Assembly: GCA_029204045.2 (NCBI GenBank)
Contig: CM055060.1
Location: 53,777,459-53,841,458, forward strand
Source: Tillandsia leiboldiana
Taxonomy: Eukaryota > Streptophyta > Magnoliopsida > Poales > Bromeliaceae
DNA length: 64,000 nt
Direction of reading: 5' to 3'
The notes under the pieces were generated by a model that worked only from the letters and a program-made list of their open reading frames with translations, ran no database searches and was not told where the DNA came from. A program made the translations under genes and the position numbers. Positions 37,801-49,920 of the stretch are shown piece by piece. How positions within the stretch are numbered: position 1 is the stretch's first letter; each line of letters starts with the position of its first letter.

Positions 37801-38767
37801 GTATGCGCCAAGGTGTGAGCGGTGCGACCCGTCGGTTTAGTTGTCCGACGTGGGAGCGGTGCGACCCATTCGGTTTAGTTGTCCGACTTGGGCGCGGTGC
37901 GATTCGTCGGTTTAGTTGTCCGACGGGATCGGGTATTGCAGGTTTACAGGTGTTTGATTCTACTTTTCCCTTGCGGGGAGGGGTGGTTGCTCCGGATAGA
38001 CTACGGTTGGACGTTTTCTTTACCTGCTTTATTATTATCTTTTATGACTAGTCGCTGACTTCCCACTTTGCGACAGGGTCCTACAGGGGGGAGAGTTAGG
38101 CGACGGTGAGGCCACGGCTAGAGGTGTTGGGTCTCAGGAGACCGGAACAGTATTTTACTCTTAGCTTTTGCATTCCATTTATTATTTGTAGACTGTGGAT
38201 GGTTCTCGATACCCTCGTGGGGTCGGTGTGGATGTTGGTACGGTGGCAATTGGATTGTCTATTCCTCTTTATATTTCTGTGGGCCGCTTTGGAAAATAAA
38301 ATAGCAAACAAAGGAACGGATTGCGAAAACTATTATTTCAAAACCTAAGTGTCGTGTGGGCACTGTCTTCAAAACCCTGAGTTTATGTTGCTTTCAAAAA
38401 CGGTTTTCAAAACATGGGTGCGGGTGGGCGCCGTTTCTACAACCGTGGGTTTTATCCTTTCAAACTAATCGGCCGTGAGTAAATTCAGTATATTGTGAAT
38501 GGTTGTATGAAGTGGATTGTTGTGATTGAATGTTTCCTCATTATTGAACATTGTACAAACCGCGACGCCGTGCATATACAGGGGAGACTCTGTCCGTTTG
38601 TAGAGTGAACCTGTATATGCGGCGGGTCTGGGCACGTGCCGGGGAAGAGGGGTTCTTTTAAAAAAAAAAAAGGAAAAGAAAACAAAAAAAAAAAAAAAAA
38701 ATTTACACGTCAAATATTCAACTCTTATGATTCGTTTCCGCTAAAACAAAACCCCCGGGGCGTGACA
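34880..38767 (+). repeat. 5' LTR of the inner non-autonomous element
   Basis: 3888 bp. It contains a three-unit tandem repeat at 37819-37928 (about 37 bp each, core 'cggtttagttgtccgac'), a looser repeat of 'ggttctcatgcacggatatg' type at 37535-37660, and an A-rich tract near 38658-38701. Short frames in both strands (for example around 35931-36278) occur identically in both LTRs and have no recognised domain. Confidence 0.92.
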
Positions 38768-38774
38768 GATAAGA

Positions 38775-38785
38775 TGGTATCAGAG
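38775..38785 (+). other. Primer-binding site of the inner element
   Basis: TGGTATCAGAG begins eight bases after the LTR end and matches the initiator-Met tRNA site, with the following C replaced by A. Confidence 0.8.
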
Positions 38786-41268
38786 ACTTAGCTTTCAATC
38801 ACAACAATTGGTGCCGACGTCCACAGGAATACCTCACTTAACTACAAAGGAATGGAATGGATAGATTATGGTAGAGTAGGACGCGAGTGATCGGGGGGAG
38901 TAAAGGTCCTTTTTTTCGATAGTTGGTTGAGTGCTTTACTAGCGGAGTCTAGAGCTGACTTGTGTTGTGTGTGTGTACGGATTTAGTTTTGTTTCCCGGT
39001 TTAACCGGGTCGGCGTGCTTGTATAGTCGTGTTGTTTTGGCTTGAGTAGTCGTATTGGATTGGAGGCTGGGGTCGAGGCCGGCTGCCACCGGGGTCTTGT
39101 GGGTTGCTAGGAAACAATGGATTAAGCAACCAACACGGGACACGGTGGGCCTGCTGACGGGGTTCCTGCACTTGGTGCGGCTGCTATCACAGCAGATCGT
39201 TGCGCCGGCTTTTGTTTTCCGAACCCCTTCCTCTGCCGACGTTCTGGTCATCGGTAGTAATGGCGACTGGTGGTAGAGTAATCCGCCGGTGTTGGTTAGT
39301 GGGTCGGCCGCCTTGTCGGTCGTGAGCAACTGGGGAGCCTCTTGTCTAAATTTGTACCTTCTAGGTCTACTGGTTTTAGATTACAGCAGATAGTCGACCG
39401 ATTCTTTTGCATCTTGGACAAGGTATGGGTGGGAATGAGGATTCTTCCCTTAGGGTTGTCACCCATAGTTCGGCTTTCTGCTGTAGACACTGCGATGGTG
39501 GTAGGAATCATCGAGATGGGGCCTTGGGGTTCTCCTTTGAATTGAGAAAGGAGGCCCCCGGGGCTAGCAAACCTTGTTTCGTATGGGCTCGAGTTTGGTT
39601 GAGCGGACCTAGAGCTTAGAATACTCTTAGTTGGGAAAGTGAGCGTTTGGTCTGGGGGTGTGCAGCTCGGTTCGGTGCACGGTGCTTGGAGGGGCAACAG
39701 ATTGGGACCGAGCGGTAGGGGTTAACCAGGGTGTCGCACCCCTTCGGCACCAAGATCGAGGTAGGACAGTATTTCTTGGTTGTCGTCGCCAGCCTCCCAT
39801 GACCAAGGTATAGTCTTGAGAATTTGGGTTGCGAGTTTAGTGATTGTGAGGCAGTACGGGTCAACGGGGGGTTATCGACCGCACGGCGTTCTGGCATTGG
39901 TCACTCTCGGCTGGGATGCCCTGTATGCAACTTTCTCTATGGGGTAGGCCTCGTGGCAGGACCTAGAGCTGAAGTCTAGCGTTAGTTTTGACCGTCGCCT
40001 CGGTAGAATGGGCAGTCGGAACGGACAACCCGGGATGGTGGTTATGCTCCGAGCTAGTAGTCGGTGCTGGCGACGGGTGGGTTCGTCGTTTTCAAAGGTA
40101 GATTACTGGTAGGCGGTGACCCGGCTAGTTGGATTGGCACATCCTGGAGCTTTGTAAGGGTATTAGTATGGCTTCCCCCTCTTTTGTTGTCATGTTAGTT
40201 TGGGCATTAAGGGCCCGTCGGTCCGGGTTGGTGGTAGGACTGGGGTACCTCGACGCACCGCGAGACTGTGGTTGCTGACTGCTCAACACCGTCAGAGATG
40301 GTCCGCGAACCAGTGGCGTCATAGCAGGGAACTCCAAGTCGAGGAGCAGGCTTACTTAGGTTAGTTTCGATCAAGAGAGACGGGACGGTAGGGTTGCCAG
40401 GCGGGTCGAGCCGTCGTCTGTCTGAAACCTTGGGGCGGTTCAGTCCGGTAGTTTTTCGTTCGGGGTTACCACCGAGTGTCGCCAAGAGATACATGGCGTT
40501 TCGCGTGTCATCACTTCGGGGGTTGGATTATTGAGCGCCCCAACGGTGTTCGCGGGTTTGATGAACAGAGAGTTTCCAGACCCTTCTTGGGTCAACATGC
40601 GTACAGACGAGGAGCGTTTACGAGTGACCTTGCAAACTCTCAGGGACCAGAGAGGGTAGGCCAAACTCATAAGGTGTGAGTTTGGGCATCGCGAGGTGGA
40701 CTTTTGGGATGGCTAAAAGTCAGGAGAGCTTCGAGAGCGCAAGGTTAGGCCAACACGGGCACCCACGCATGCACTACCGACACCGGGTGGGGATTTTGAG
40801 GTGTGGTGGCGCATCAAGGAACGGACTTGGAAGTGTGTTAATGAAACAGGGGAAAGTAAGGCCTATACGACCAAACAACTCAAGGAATGATTTGTCCAAT
40901 CAAAATCGCCCCGGAAAGACAAGTGGAGCAGTCGATGCCTGGAGCGGTAAGAGTCAGACATGAGACATATCGGTAACCGCGATCACGCAGCAGGACGGAT
41001 CAACAGCAGACGGTTGGTGGCTTAAATTGGCAAGGGATATAGAATAGCGCGTGGCTCGCTACTGGGTCGGTCATCGTATAAAAGCCGAACGTCAGCACCC
41101 GGTGGGGAAACTGCAATCTCTCCTAGTGCCAGAGAGAAACGAGCGGATCATGAGGGGTGCGAAGCCATTTGGGAGTGCAAGTCGGACATGTTTGGGCACT
41201 TTCCCCATTTATGGGATTCCTGGTGTGTTCAAGTTTCGAGGACGAAACTTCTTTTAAGGTGTGAGTGA
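38786..41268 (+). pseudogene. Degraded pol remnants inside the inner element
   Basis: Only fragments resemble Tekay-like pol, in the right order. An RT piece lies at about 40540-40720 (APTVFAGLMNREF, then RTDEERLRVTLQTLRD); the stretch that should hold the FIDD catalytic box is missing. An RNase H piece is at about 40800-40880 (SRNGLGSVLMKQGKV). An integrase piece is at about 41070-41130 (IKAERQHPVGKLQSLLVPE). The terminal FRGRNFF is at about 41235-41256. No gag or protease could be recognised at 38800-40450. Frames are broken throughout. Confidence 0.75.
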
Positions 41269-44200
41269 TATAATACTCGGGAATATTGTGTTAGTGTAAA
41301 GAGAATAAAGGTGAAATTTGAGTTGGTTTTGAATTCAAAAGACCTATGTTGACCTATTTGGTCAATCGCCAGTGTGCAAGTTGCACTATTTACGAGACAA
41401 AGAGGCTATCTTCTAATCCGGACGTAATCTTGGAAATCCGAGATGACCGTTGTGATCGTCTCGTCGAACTGAGCGAAATTCATATTCAGCACTTTTCAAT
41501 CTGACGGTCGGATCTTCCAGAAATCAGTGAAGAAGCGGGCGAGTGTCGCGACCAGTGTATCAGTGGTCTGCGCACAGGGTCACTTAAGTGAATTACTGTA
41601 GATGAACAGTAACCCTAATTTCGGGATTCCTTTGAGTGAAACGCTGACCAATTCACTGTTCGGATTCCGAACATAGTGATCCAGGTAGTCGTTTTGATCG
41701 GTTTCGACCATCTGGACGCAATGGTGTTGACGGAATTTCTGTTTGACGGCCCTAGAATCTCGAAAAGCGTGCAAATCCTTGGAGAGGGACCTAAATGCGA
41801 TAGCTAGCTACTGTGATGGACTGGGCACAAAATAGCGAAGTTTGAGGGACTAAAATGCATTTTGCAACGTACACTATTTATATGGTTATTTACGGGTTAG
41901 GGTTTCCTTAATCACTAAAAGGCCCGTAGACTAAGCCCCCAGCCGCCAGCCTCAACCGCACTCTCTCCCTCCGCCGCATTCCTCGGTGGTAGCACACCGG
42001 CCGCCGCCTTCCCGTCGCCGGAGCAGCCAAGGGAAGCCATGCAAGAGATGGGTTTTCACGGGTTGTGAGTTGAGTGGCATCTGGAAGGTTGCAGTGGGCT
42101 CAAGCTTCAACCGAAGTGATCCTCTGTGAAGTCATAACCGAGCCGAGAGCTTTCCGACGTCGGGCGCCGCCGTGAGCCGCCGCGGAGGCGATCTTCTTCC
42201 TCCATCTTTTCCGGTGAGGTAAGAAGATGGAACAAAGTTGTTTTAAATAGCTTAAGAGTATGTCTAGAATGTTCCTGAAGTTGAGATGATCTTTTCTGTG
42301 AAGCCCGAGCCGTCGCCGTGCCTCCGGTTGCCGACGGGAGAACCCTGTCGCCGGAAACCTCGTTTTCGGCCGATCTTGAGCGCGGGGTTTGTCCGACCGT
42401 TGAAATCGTGATCGGAACCGTTGATTCTCTTCTCCTCATCGACTGCAACTTACCTTCAAAGTTTGAGGAGGATCGGGTGAGGATCGGACCCGATCGGACG
42501 TGCCCTAGATCCGGTCTTCTTCCCCCATTGGCTGATCTTCGCCGCCCGGCGCCGCCGCTCACCCACGCCGCCGGCCGTCGCCACCAGAAGCTTCCTGGCA
42601 CCGAGTGGGACATTCTGGTCCAGGTTGCGCCGGCCCAGAGGCACCCGACCGGATTCTGCCATTAGAGCACTAGTATTCCGGCGAACTTGTTTTCCGGCGA
42701 TCCCGGGGCTTCGCGCGGTGGGAAAACGACTCAGGTATGTTCTTAAGGGTAGGTTGGATCTTCCCATCCCTTTGCATGCAAACTTGAACGTGGGGTTTTT
42801 GGCCACTGCTGTTGCACCATAGATGCAACCGGAGCTCGAGCACCGGCCGCCGCCGCTGCTCCTGGTCGCCGGCCAACCACTCAGGTGAGTCCTAAATACC
42901 CTTTTGATTGTTTCTATCTAGTTGGTTTGACCTGAGAACCCCTGGAAGCTAAGTTGTTCCAACCTCGTAGTATGGTGTGTTGTTAGGCATTTTTCCCGGC
43001 CAGCCGCCGCCTCCGGCCGCCGCCGCCGTGCCTGGCTTGGTCCGAACCTCTTCTGGGAACACCCTTGCACTGATGCTTGCCTCTGTTGGCCTTGTGTTTT
43101 AGGTTTGGTTCAACTTGTGCAAACCGAGCTTGGTGTAATTGAGTGGTGTAGCTCCGGCCAACTTCCCGGCCACTCTCCGGCAAGCCACAGGTGAGCATAA
43201 CTGTGCTCTGTCCTCACTAAGTGCCACGCTTCAGTTAGCTTCCAATTTGATCAAGTATATAAACAGTTGTAGCAAAGTGGTGTTTTGGTCCCTAAGTAAT
43301 TATGGGCCAACTTTGTGTACGGGCCTCTTGTCGGCCCAAGCCCGTGAGCACGGGTTCCGTCTCGTCGAACCAGACGCGCTGAAATTTACGGCGCTATCTT
43401 TGGATTCCTGGTTTGGAAGAACGGATCAAAACAACGGTTAAAATGGGTGTATTTATAGCAATAATTCAATAGAGGAATTTGTGTTTTGGTCCCAGTCTGC
43501 CCACACATCAAAATTATGATGTGTAGGGACAGCTGGTGGTTGGACGATATTTGGGTGTTTTTAGAACGTTGGCGGGTCATGATTGGAGGTTCAATGGATT
43601 TTCGGGAACTTCGGTTTAAGCCTAGTTTCGGCTAAGTTCCCCGTATTAACGACATGTTAGTTTAGTGTTGTCGGGATGGATTTGAGTGAGTCTAGTCCTG
43701 ACTACAGTTTCTATTCAGGGCCCAGCTGTTCAGCACCAGCCGCCCAGTAGTCTAGTGAGAACTCGGGATCAGCCTACATTCAGGTGGGTTTTTATTCTTA
43801 AGTCTTAACATTTAATTCTATCATGTTGGACGGGGTCAACCTTATGAGTACTTGGGTTAAACGTGGTAGGGAGGCATCAATTATTCGTTATGGCTTTACG
43901 GTTCTTATGATTGGATATGCGTATTGTTTCATGTGGCTCTCATGCATGGATAGGTGTAAGTAGTGAATATATATATTGTTTCACATGGTTCTCATGCACG
44001 GATATGTATATGTTATTTCATACGGTTCTCATACATTTATATATATATATGGTTCACGATTACTATGCTCGGCTGCAACACGCGCACCCGCGGTTTGGCC
44101 ACCGCAAAGGGTGTGCTTTTCCGGAAAAGTGGTCCATGACCCGTGTATACCCACAGGACGGCGTGGGGCCTCTTTAGTTGTGGGGCATGTATGCGCCAAG

Positions 44201-45154
44201 GTGTGAGCGGTGCGACCCGTCGGTTTAGTTGTCCGACGTGGGAGCGGTGCGACCCATTCGGTTTAGTTGTCCGACTTGGGCGCGGTGCGATTCGTCGGTT
44301 TAGTTGTCCGACGGGATCGGGTATTGCAGGTTTACAGGTGTTTGATTCTACTTTTCCCTTGCGGGGAGGGGTGGTTGCTCCGGATAGACTACGGTTGGAC
44401 GTTTTCTTTACCTGCTTTATTATTATCTTTTATGACTAGTCGCTGACTTCCCACTTTGCGACAGGGTCCTACAGGGGGGAGAGTTAGGCGACGGTGAGGC
44501 CACGGCTAGAGGTGTTGGGTCTCAGGAGACCGGAACAGTATTTTACTCTTAGCTTTCGCATTCCATTTATTATTTGTAGACTGTGGATGGTTCTCGATAC
44601 CCTCGTGGGGTCGGTGTGGATGTTGGTACGGTGGCAATTGGATTGTCTATTCCTCTTTATATTTCTGTGGGCCGCTTTGGAAAATAAAATAGCAAACAAA
44701 GGAACGGATTGCGAAAACTATTATTTCAAAACCTAAGTGTCGTGTGGGCACTGTCTTCAAAACCCTGAGTTTATGTTGCTTTCAAAACGGTTTTCAAAAC
44801 ATGGGTGCCGGGTGGGCGCCGTTTCTACAACCGTGGGTTTTATCCTTTCAAACTAATCGGCCGTGAGTAAATTCAGTATATTGTGAATGGTTGTATGAAG
44901 TGGATTGTTGTGATTGAATGTTTCCTCATTATTGAACATTGTACAAACCGCGACGCCGTGCATATACAGGGGAGACTCTGTCCGTTTGTAGAGTGAACCT
45001 GTATATGCGGCGGGTCTGGGCACGTGCCGGGGAAGAGGGGTTCTTTTAAAAAAAAAAAAGGAAAAGAAAACAAAAAAAAAAAAAAAAATTTACACGTCAA
45101 ATATTCAACTCTTATGATTCGTTTCCGCTAAAACAAAACCCCCGGGGCGTGACA
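41269..45154 (+). repeat. 3' LTR of the inner non-autonomous element
   Basis: 3886 bp, almost identical to 34880-38767. Its first bases read TATAATACTCGG where the 5' LTR has TGTAATACTCGG, so the terminal dinucleotide is mutated. The region upstream, AAGGTGTGAGTGA, is a weak polypurine tract. Confidence 0.92.
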
Positions 45155-45159
45155 GTTGC

Positions 45160-46201
45160 GGCGACCACGGATCTTGGGTGGTTGACCGGGTTGTTACTGT
45201 TGCATCAGATTGGGGGTTTTGGGGATCGGGCTTTCTTTAGTGGATGGAGTTTTCCACTTTGATCATATTCATGATCCAGTCCTGCTATTATGAGACAGTG
45301 GTTACAGAGATGCTTGTTACAGTGATTTCCTTACTCGTGTGGGTCGCTCCCCTCGAGGGCCACTCCGGAGTGTGCGACCGGACGGATCGAGGCCGGTCTG
45401 TTATTACTTTAGAGCTTGATCGGACGGGCCGAGGCCGATCTGTTACTTACGTTGGGGACATGACCGTGTCAGGCAGTAGTCGGTCAGTATCCCCACAGAT
45501 GAGATTAGCAGGCAGTGCCAGTGTCCACTGGCGTTAGATTGGGTCGTTTTGACAGGCTTCTTGATACTGATGCATACTTTCCCATACTTATTGGTTTATC
45601 ATGTAGAGGCATATTAGGGGTAGCACTTCATCAGTTGTCATTCATAGCTTCACCCCCTTTCTCTTCTTCCCCTTTTGCCTCTGATTACCTGGTGGGCATA
45701 TTTGAGCTGAGGCTTTACCCACTAGGGGAGGCTACTGTTTGTAGTAGTACTTACCCCCATTGTCTTTTCTTGTTTCTTTCTTCCCCTTTGTTTTACAGAG
45801 TCCTCTGCGGGAGTTGCTGGGCCGTCAGCAACTGATCGAGGTAAGCGGATTGCAGACTAGATAGAGAGCCACCCGAGGGTTGTAGCACGTAGCTGGAGCT
45901 TTTGGGTACCTGGTCTTCTCAGACAGCTTTTGTTTATTTCTTTTTGGGTATGGCTTTTGCCAGCTGTTTGTATTTAGTGGTGAGCTGGGAGAGACATCTG
46001 TATTTTATTCCACTGTTGTACTCTTTTACTTCCAGCTTCTGTCTGAGATACAGTAGTTTTAGTTTAGCTCTGATTATTATGCTCTTTTATTATTATTTCT
46101 TATCTGAGCAGGTTACCGACGCTTCGTGTATGTGGGAAATACCGCATGCACGGCGGATCTGTAGACGGGCCCGGGTTCTGGTTTACACCCGGGGCGTGAC
46201 A
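45160..46201 (+). repeat. Gypsy 3' LTR, right portion
   Basis: 1042 bp, exactly the length of 23609-24650. I saw five substitutions between the two (for example A/G within 'gaccgtatcagg' and C/A within 'gggtctggc'). It ends CCGGGGCGTGACA and is followed by the AAAAT duplication. Confidence 0.93.
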
Positions 46202-46206
46202 AAAAT

Positions 46207-46985
46207 TGAATAACACCGAGAAAAGTATTAGAGGAAGAAAACTAAACTATAATTTTCAATCAATACATAGCCTTATATAGGCTTTTTCTTTTTTGAGTTC
46301 TATTTGATTTCCTAATTCAGTAGGATACACATACTCTATCCTAATTACCAAGTACAAATTAATTCTAATAATAATATTTATCATAACATCATATAATTAA
46401 GAATCAATCTTTATTTCTAAAAATTAAATTGTTGAATTTAGACTAGATAGGCGCGTCTCTAGCTTGTACTATATATATTTTACCTATTTACTTGGAGCTA
46501 GCTAGTTACAATTAAAGTTAAGGTTGTTGAGGGATCCGAGCTAAGAGGTGGCTTTTAAGGCGAGTGGGTCCATCCTTCTGTGGTTACGTACGTCGATGTG
46601 CTTCCTTGTTGTCCTTGGTCGGTGCCGTAAAGATGATGCATCTGGTGCATGCGTAGAAAATTGATCGAATAAATAATCGGTGGACACTGTTATGCTCGCA
46701 AACGAAATGGGACATCATATATATTGGTTGATTAACAATGTGTCTGCTATAATAAAATTATATTATAGAGACATATGTTTATAATATTTTTGTATAAATG
46801 TATTATTTATATTTCATCTATATTCAAAATTAGATTATAGGGACATATTTTTGGAACACATTATAAAAGTGTATCACTATACACCCTAGCGACGACACAT
46901 ATAACAGCACTAATAATAAGTGTCGGTATTTTTGTTATGAATATTTTTTTTAGATTTTAGAAACACTTAAAAGTGTCGCTATATA
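46207..46985. other. AT-rich right flank of the gypsy insertion
   Basis: On the minus strand CCTATATAAGGC (about 46274-46285) resembles a TATA region and leads towards the gypsy insertion site. It may be part of an older LTR split by the gypsy. 46870-46985 contains inverted phrases 'gtatcactatacaccctagcgacgacac' and 'aagtgtcgctat' of a small repeat also hinted at near 2640-2690. No gene seen. Confidence 0.4.
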
Positions 46986-46989
46986 TATA

Positions 46990-47223
46990 TAGGGTTCAAC
47001 TACTATATTTTTATGTGTAAAATCTTTTCGTACTCATAAGTTTTCGACTCTTGGATAAAAAAATATACAGTTAGAATTATAATGGTCCCCTATTATTTAT
47101 ACTATTTCACCAACAACCTAGTAAATTTTAGGGGGACTATCTAACCGAACATCCCTTTATCCAATGGCGAAAAAGTTATGAGTATAAAGAGGTTTATACT
47201 CATAAGAGTATAGTAGCCCTACG
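46990..47223. repeat. Family A fold-back MITE
   Basis: Ends 'gggttcaactactatatttt' and 'agagtatagtagccctacgc' are inverted. The interior shows 'acagttagaattataatggt' and a shortened inverse. It is followed by (TA)n at 47224-47306. Confidence 0.7.
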
Positions 47224-47306
<83 letters not shown>

Positions 47307-47309
<3 letters not shown>

Positions 47310-48233
47310 TGGGGCTGAAAATGAGCGAGAAGGGATATGCTCAATGTGATATGTCGCGTGCCAAACGATTGGACCGAGAAGGGATATGCTCGGTCGGATT
47401 CTTCTCAATCAAACTCTCGGCAGAGTTTGACCTAGAGGAGCCAAATCCATATTTAACAGGAATTGACACGGTCTGAACAGCCAATTAGAAATTATATTGC
47501 TCGAGAAAAGATTATAGAGTAACGATTATAATTAGAACTACTCCTAAAAAATCTATAAATGCGGGTATGAAAGACTAACAAGAAAAACGGTAAGGAAAAA
47601 CTGTAAATTTACCTTAAAAATTAAAGTTATAAAGAAAGCGGTATATGCTAGTATGAAGTCTAGTCTGGAAAAAGCAGTAGATGCAAAAATTGAAGGTAGA
47701 CGGTCACTGGCTTACGAGGTTGCAAGACTCATTTTTCTTCGATGGTTCGACTATTTATACTCGCTCGAACCAGATGTATGGCGCCATTTTGGATAATCGG
47801 CGTAACTTAATGGAAATCATCGCGTATTCTTCAACTACTTTCTTTTGAGTTGATTCTTCTCGGTCGGATAGTAGATTTTTTCCGTCTACGTTCATTCCCA
47901 AGATTAGCGCGTCGATGAGCGATCCTCGACACTTTCCGATGCTGGGCGCTGCTTACTATTCCAGAGTCAGGTGCGTGATTCGCGTCCCGAATCTCATACC
48001 TTCCGTTTTCAGGATATTCTCTTTTACGACTCCAGCAGCCGATAGATGATCCTAGCTTCGTCTCTTACTATCCTTCGGCTGAGACGGTCAGATGGCTTGC
48101 CTCAAGCAGGGATCGGCCTTGGTTAAGGCGCAAGTACCTCTTTGTCGACCGTTTTTTTTATCGATTGATATTTTCGGTCGATGATGAGCACCACATATCG
48201 CTTCCTAATGTGACGATATTTTTTACCTAAACA
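47307..48233. mobile_element. Second solo LTR of the family at 4467-5437
   Basis: It aligns along its length with 4467-5437 in the same orientation ('ccgagaagggatatgctcgg', 'tatttatactcgctcgaac', 'ttccgatgctgggcgctgct'), with an internal shortening near its start. It starts TGGTGGGGCTG at the end of a (TA)n tract and ends CCTAAACA. The flanks ATATA and ATATG match in four of five bases. Diverged, so an old insertion. Confidence 0.8.
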
Positions 48234-48826
<593 letters not shown>

Positions 48827-49358
48827 GACTTGTATGCTTTTAGAAGTACGGAGGTTTTCGTGCTCCCAAATTATTTTTGATGTTGGGGCTTTCGAATAGA
48901 CAATCTGCTCCGTTAGACTTGATCTAGAATATTTGAAGTATCTAAAAAATAAATTTTATAATTTTTCGATATCATTTACCTAGTAATCGAAATAGCTTAA
49001 AATCAACGACTGAAAATAAAAATTTCACAAAATGATGATATGATACTAAAATTTTAGATCAAAAATATTAATCTTGATTTAAATAGTATAAAAAATTTTC
49101 TATCAAAATTTTACGTGATTTGAATATTTTTATACCGTTAAACTTATAAACGACTCACCGCAACCATTAAAATTATTAATTTTGAGCCCCTTTGATCACT
49201 AGGCAAATGATATCAAATTATCATAAAATTTATTTTCTAAATTTTTTAAATACTCTAAATCAAATTTAACGGAATCGATTATCCATTCGGAAGTTCCAAC
49301 ATTGAAAATAATTTAGAAACACGGAAAGCCTCCGTGTTTCTAAAAGTCTAACTCTCTT

Positions 49359-49362
<4 letters not shown>
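48827..49362. repeat. Family D long fold-back repeat
   Basis: About 536 bp. The left arm 'tatgcttttagaagtacgga' pairs with the right arm 'cctccgtgtttctaaaagtc', and 'aaattatttttgatgttggg' pairs with 'ccaacattgaaaataattt'. Non-coding. It is followed by (TA)n at 49366-49413. Confidence 0.7.
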
Positions 49363-49413
<51 letters not shown>

Positions 49414-49417
<4 letters not shown>

Positions 49418-49920
49418 TTAGGCTGGTATATTTTTATAGGCACGAAGCCTTCCGTATTTATAAATCGTTTTCGATGTTGAATTTCTGAATCGACGATCGG
49501 TTTTATTAAACTTAATCTAGTATATTTGAAATATTTAAAAAATAAATTTCATATTTTTTTATATCATTTGTCTAGCGATCGATCGAAGTGGCTCAAAATC
49601 AATAATTTTAACGATTGTACTGAGTCGTTTGCAAGTTTAACGGTGTAGAAAAATACAAATCTTGTAAAATTTTGATAAAAAAATTTGTATGCTATATAAA
49701 ACAAGGTCAATATTTTTGATCTAAAATTTAGTGTCATATCATTATATTTTGTGAGATTTTTATTTCAGTCGTTGATTTTGAGTTATTACGATTATTAGAC
49801 AAATAATATCAAAAATTTATAAAATTTATTTTCTAAATACCTCAAATACTCTAGATTAAATCTAACGGAGTCGATCGTCAATTTGGAAGTTCTAATATCA
49901 AAAGATAATCGAAAAATAGA
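49414..49920. repeat. Family D long fold-back repeat, second adjacent copy
   Basis: The left arm and body match 48827-49362 ('tagcgatcgatcgaagtgg', 'aacggagtcgatcgtcaatt'). The right arm stops near 49915 in 'aatatcaaaagataatcg', so it is truncated. Confidence 0.6.

Larger units (their letters stand above)
34880..45154 (+). mobile_element. Recently inserted non-autonomous gypsy-type LTR element
   Basis: 10,275 bp, bounded by TGTAATACTCGGG and GGGGCGTGACA and flanked by GTTGC (34875-34879 and 45155-45159). The same phrase is uninterrupted in the host LTR at 23604-23608. LTRs are 34880-38767 and 41269-45154. By eye they differ by only about four substitutions plus short indels, mainly in homopolymers. 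The 2.5-kb interior has a Met-tRNA primer site but only disabled pol fragments. Its right terminus CCCGGGGCGTGACA is identical to that of the host gypsy, which suggests recognition by a related integrase. Large LTRs with a defective core fit a large retrotransposon derivative mobilised in trans. Confidence 0.92.
21156..46201 (+). mobile_element. Ty3/gypsy Tekay-like chromovirus, carrying a second retroelement in its 3' LTR
   Basis: It is bounded by TG...CA ends and the 5-bp duplication AAAAT (21151-21155 and 46202-46206). Parts: 5' LTR 21156-24650; Met-tRNA primer site 24659; gag-pol 24944-29797; a 3' LTR written twice because of the 100-N gap at 32045; and a 10.3-kb inner element at 34880-45154 splitting the right-hand LTR. 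The 1042 bp at the LTR right end (23609-24650 against 45160-46201) are equal in length, and I saw five substitutions, so the element is fairly young. Taking the gap overlap as an artefact, the true element is one LTR-internal-LTR unit of about 12.1 kb plus the inner insertion. Confidence 0.9.
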
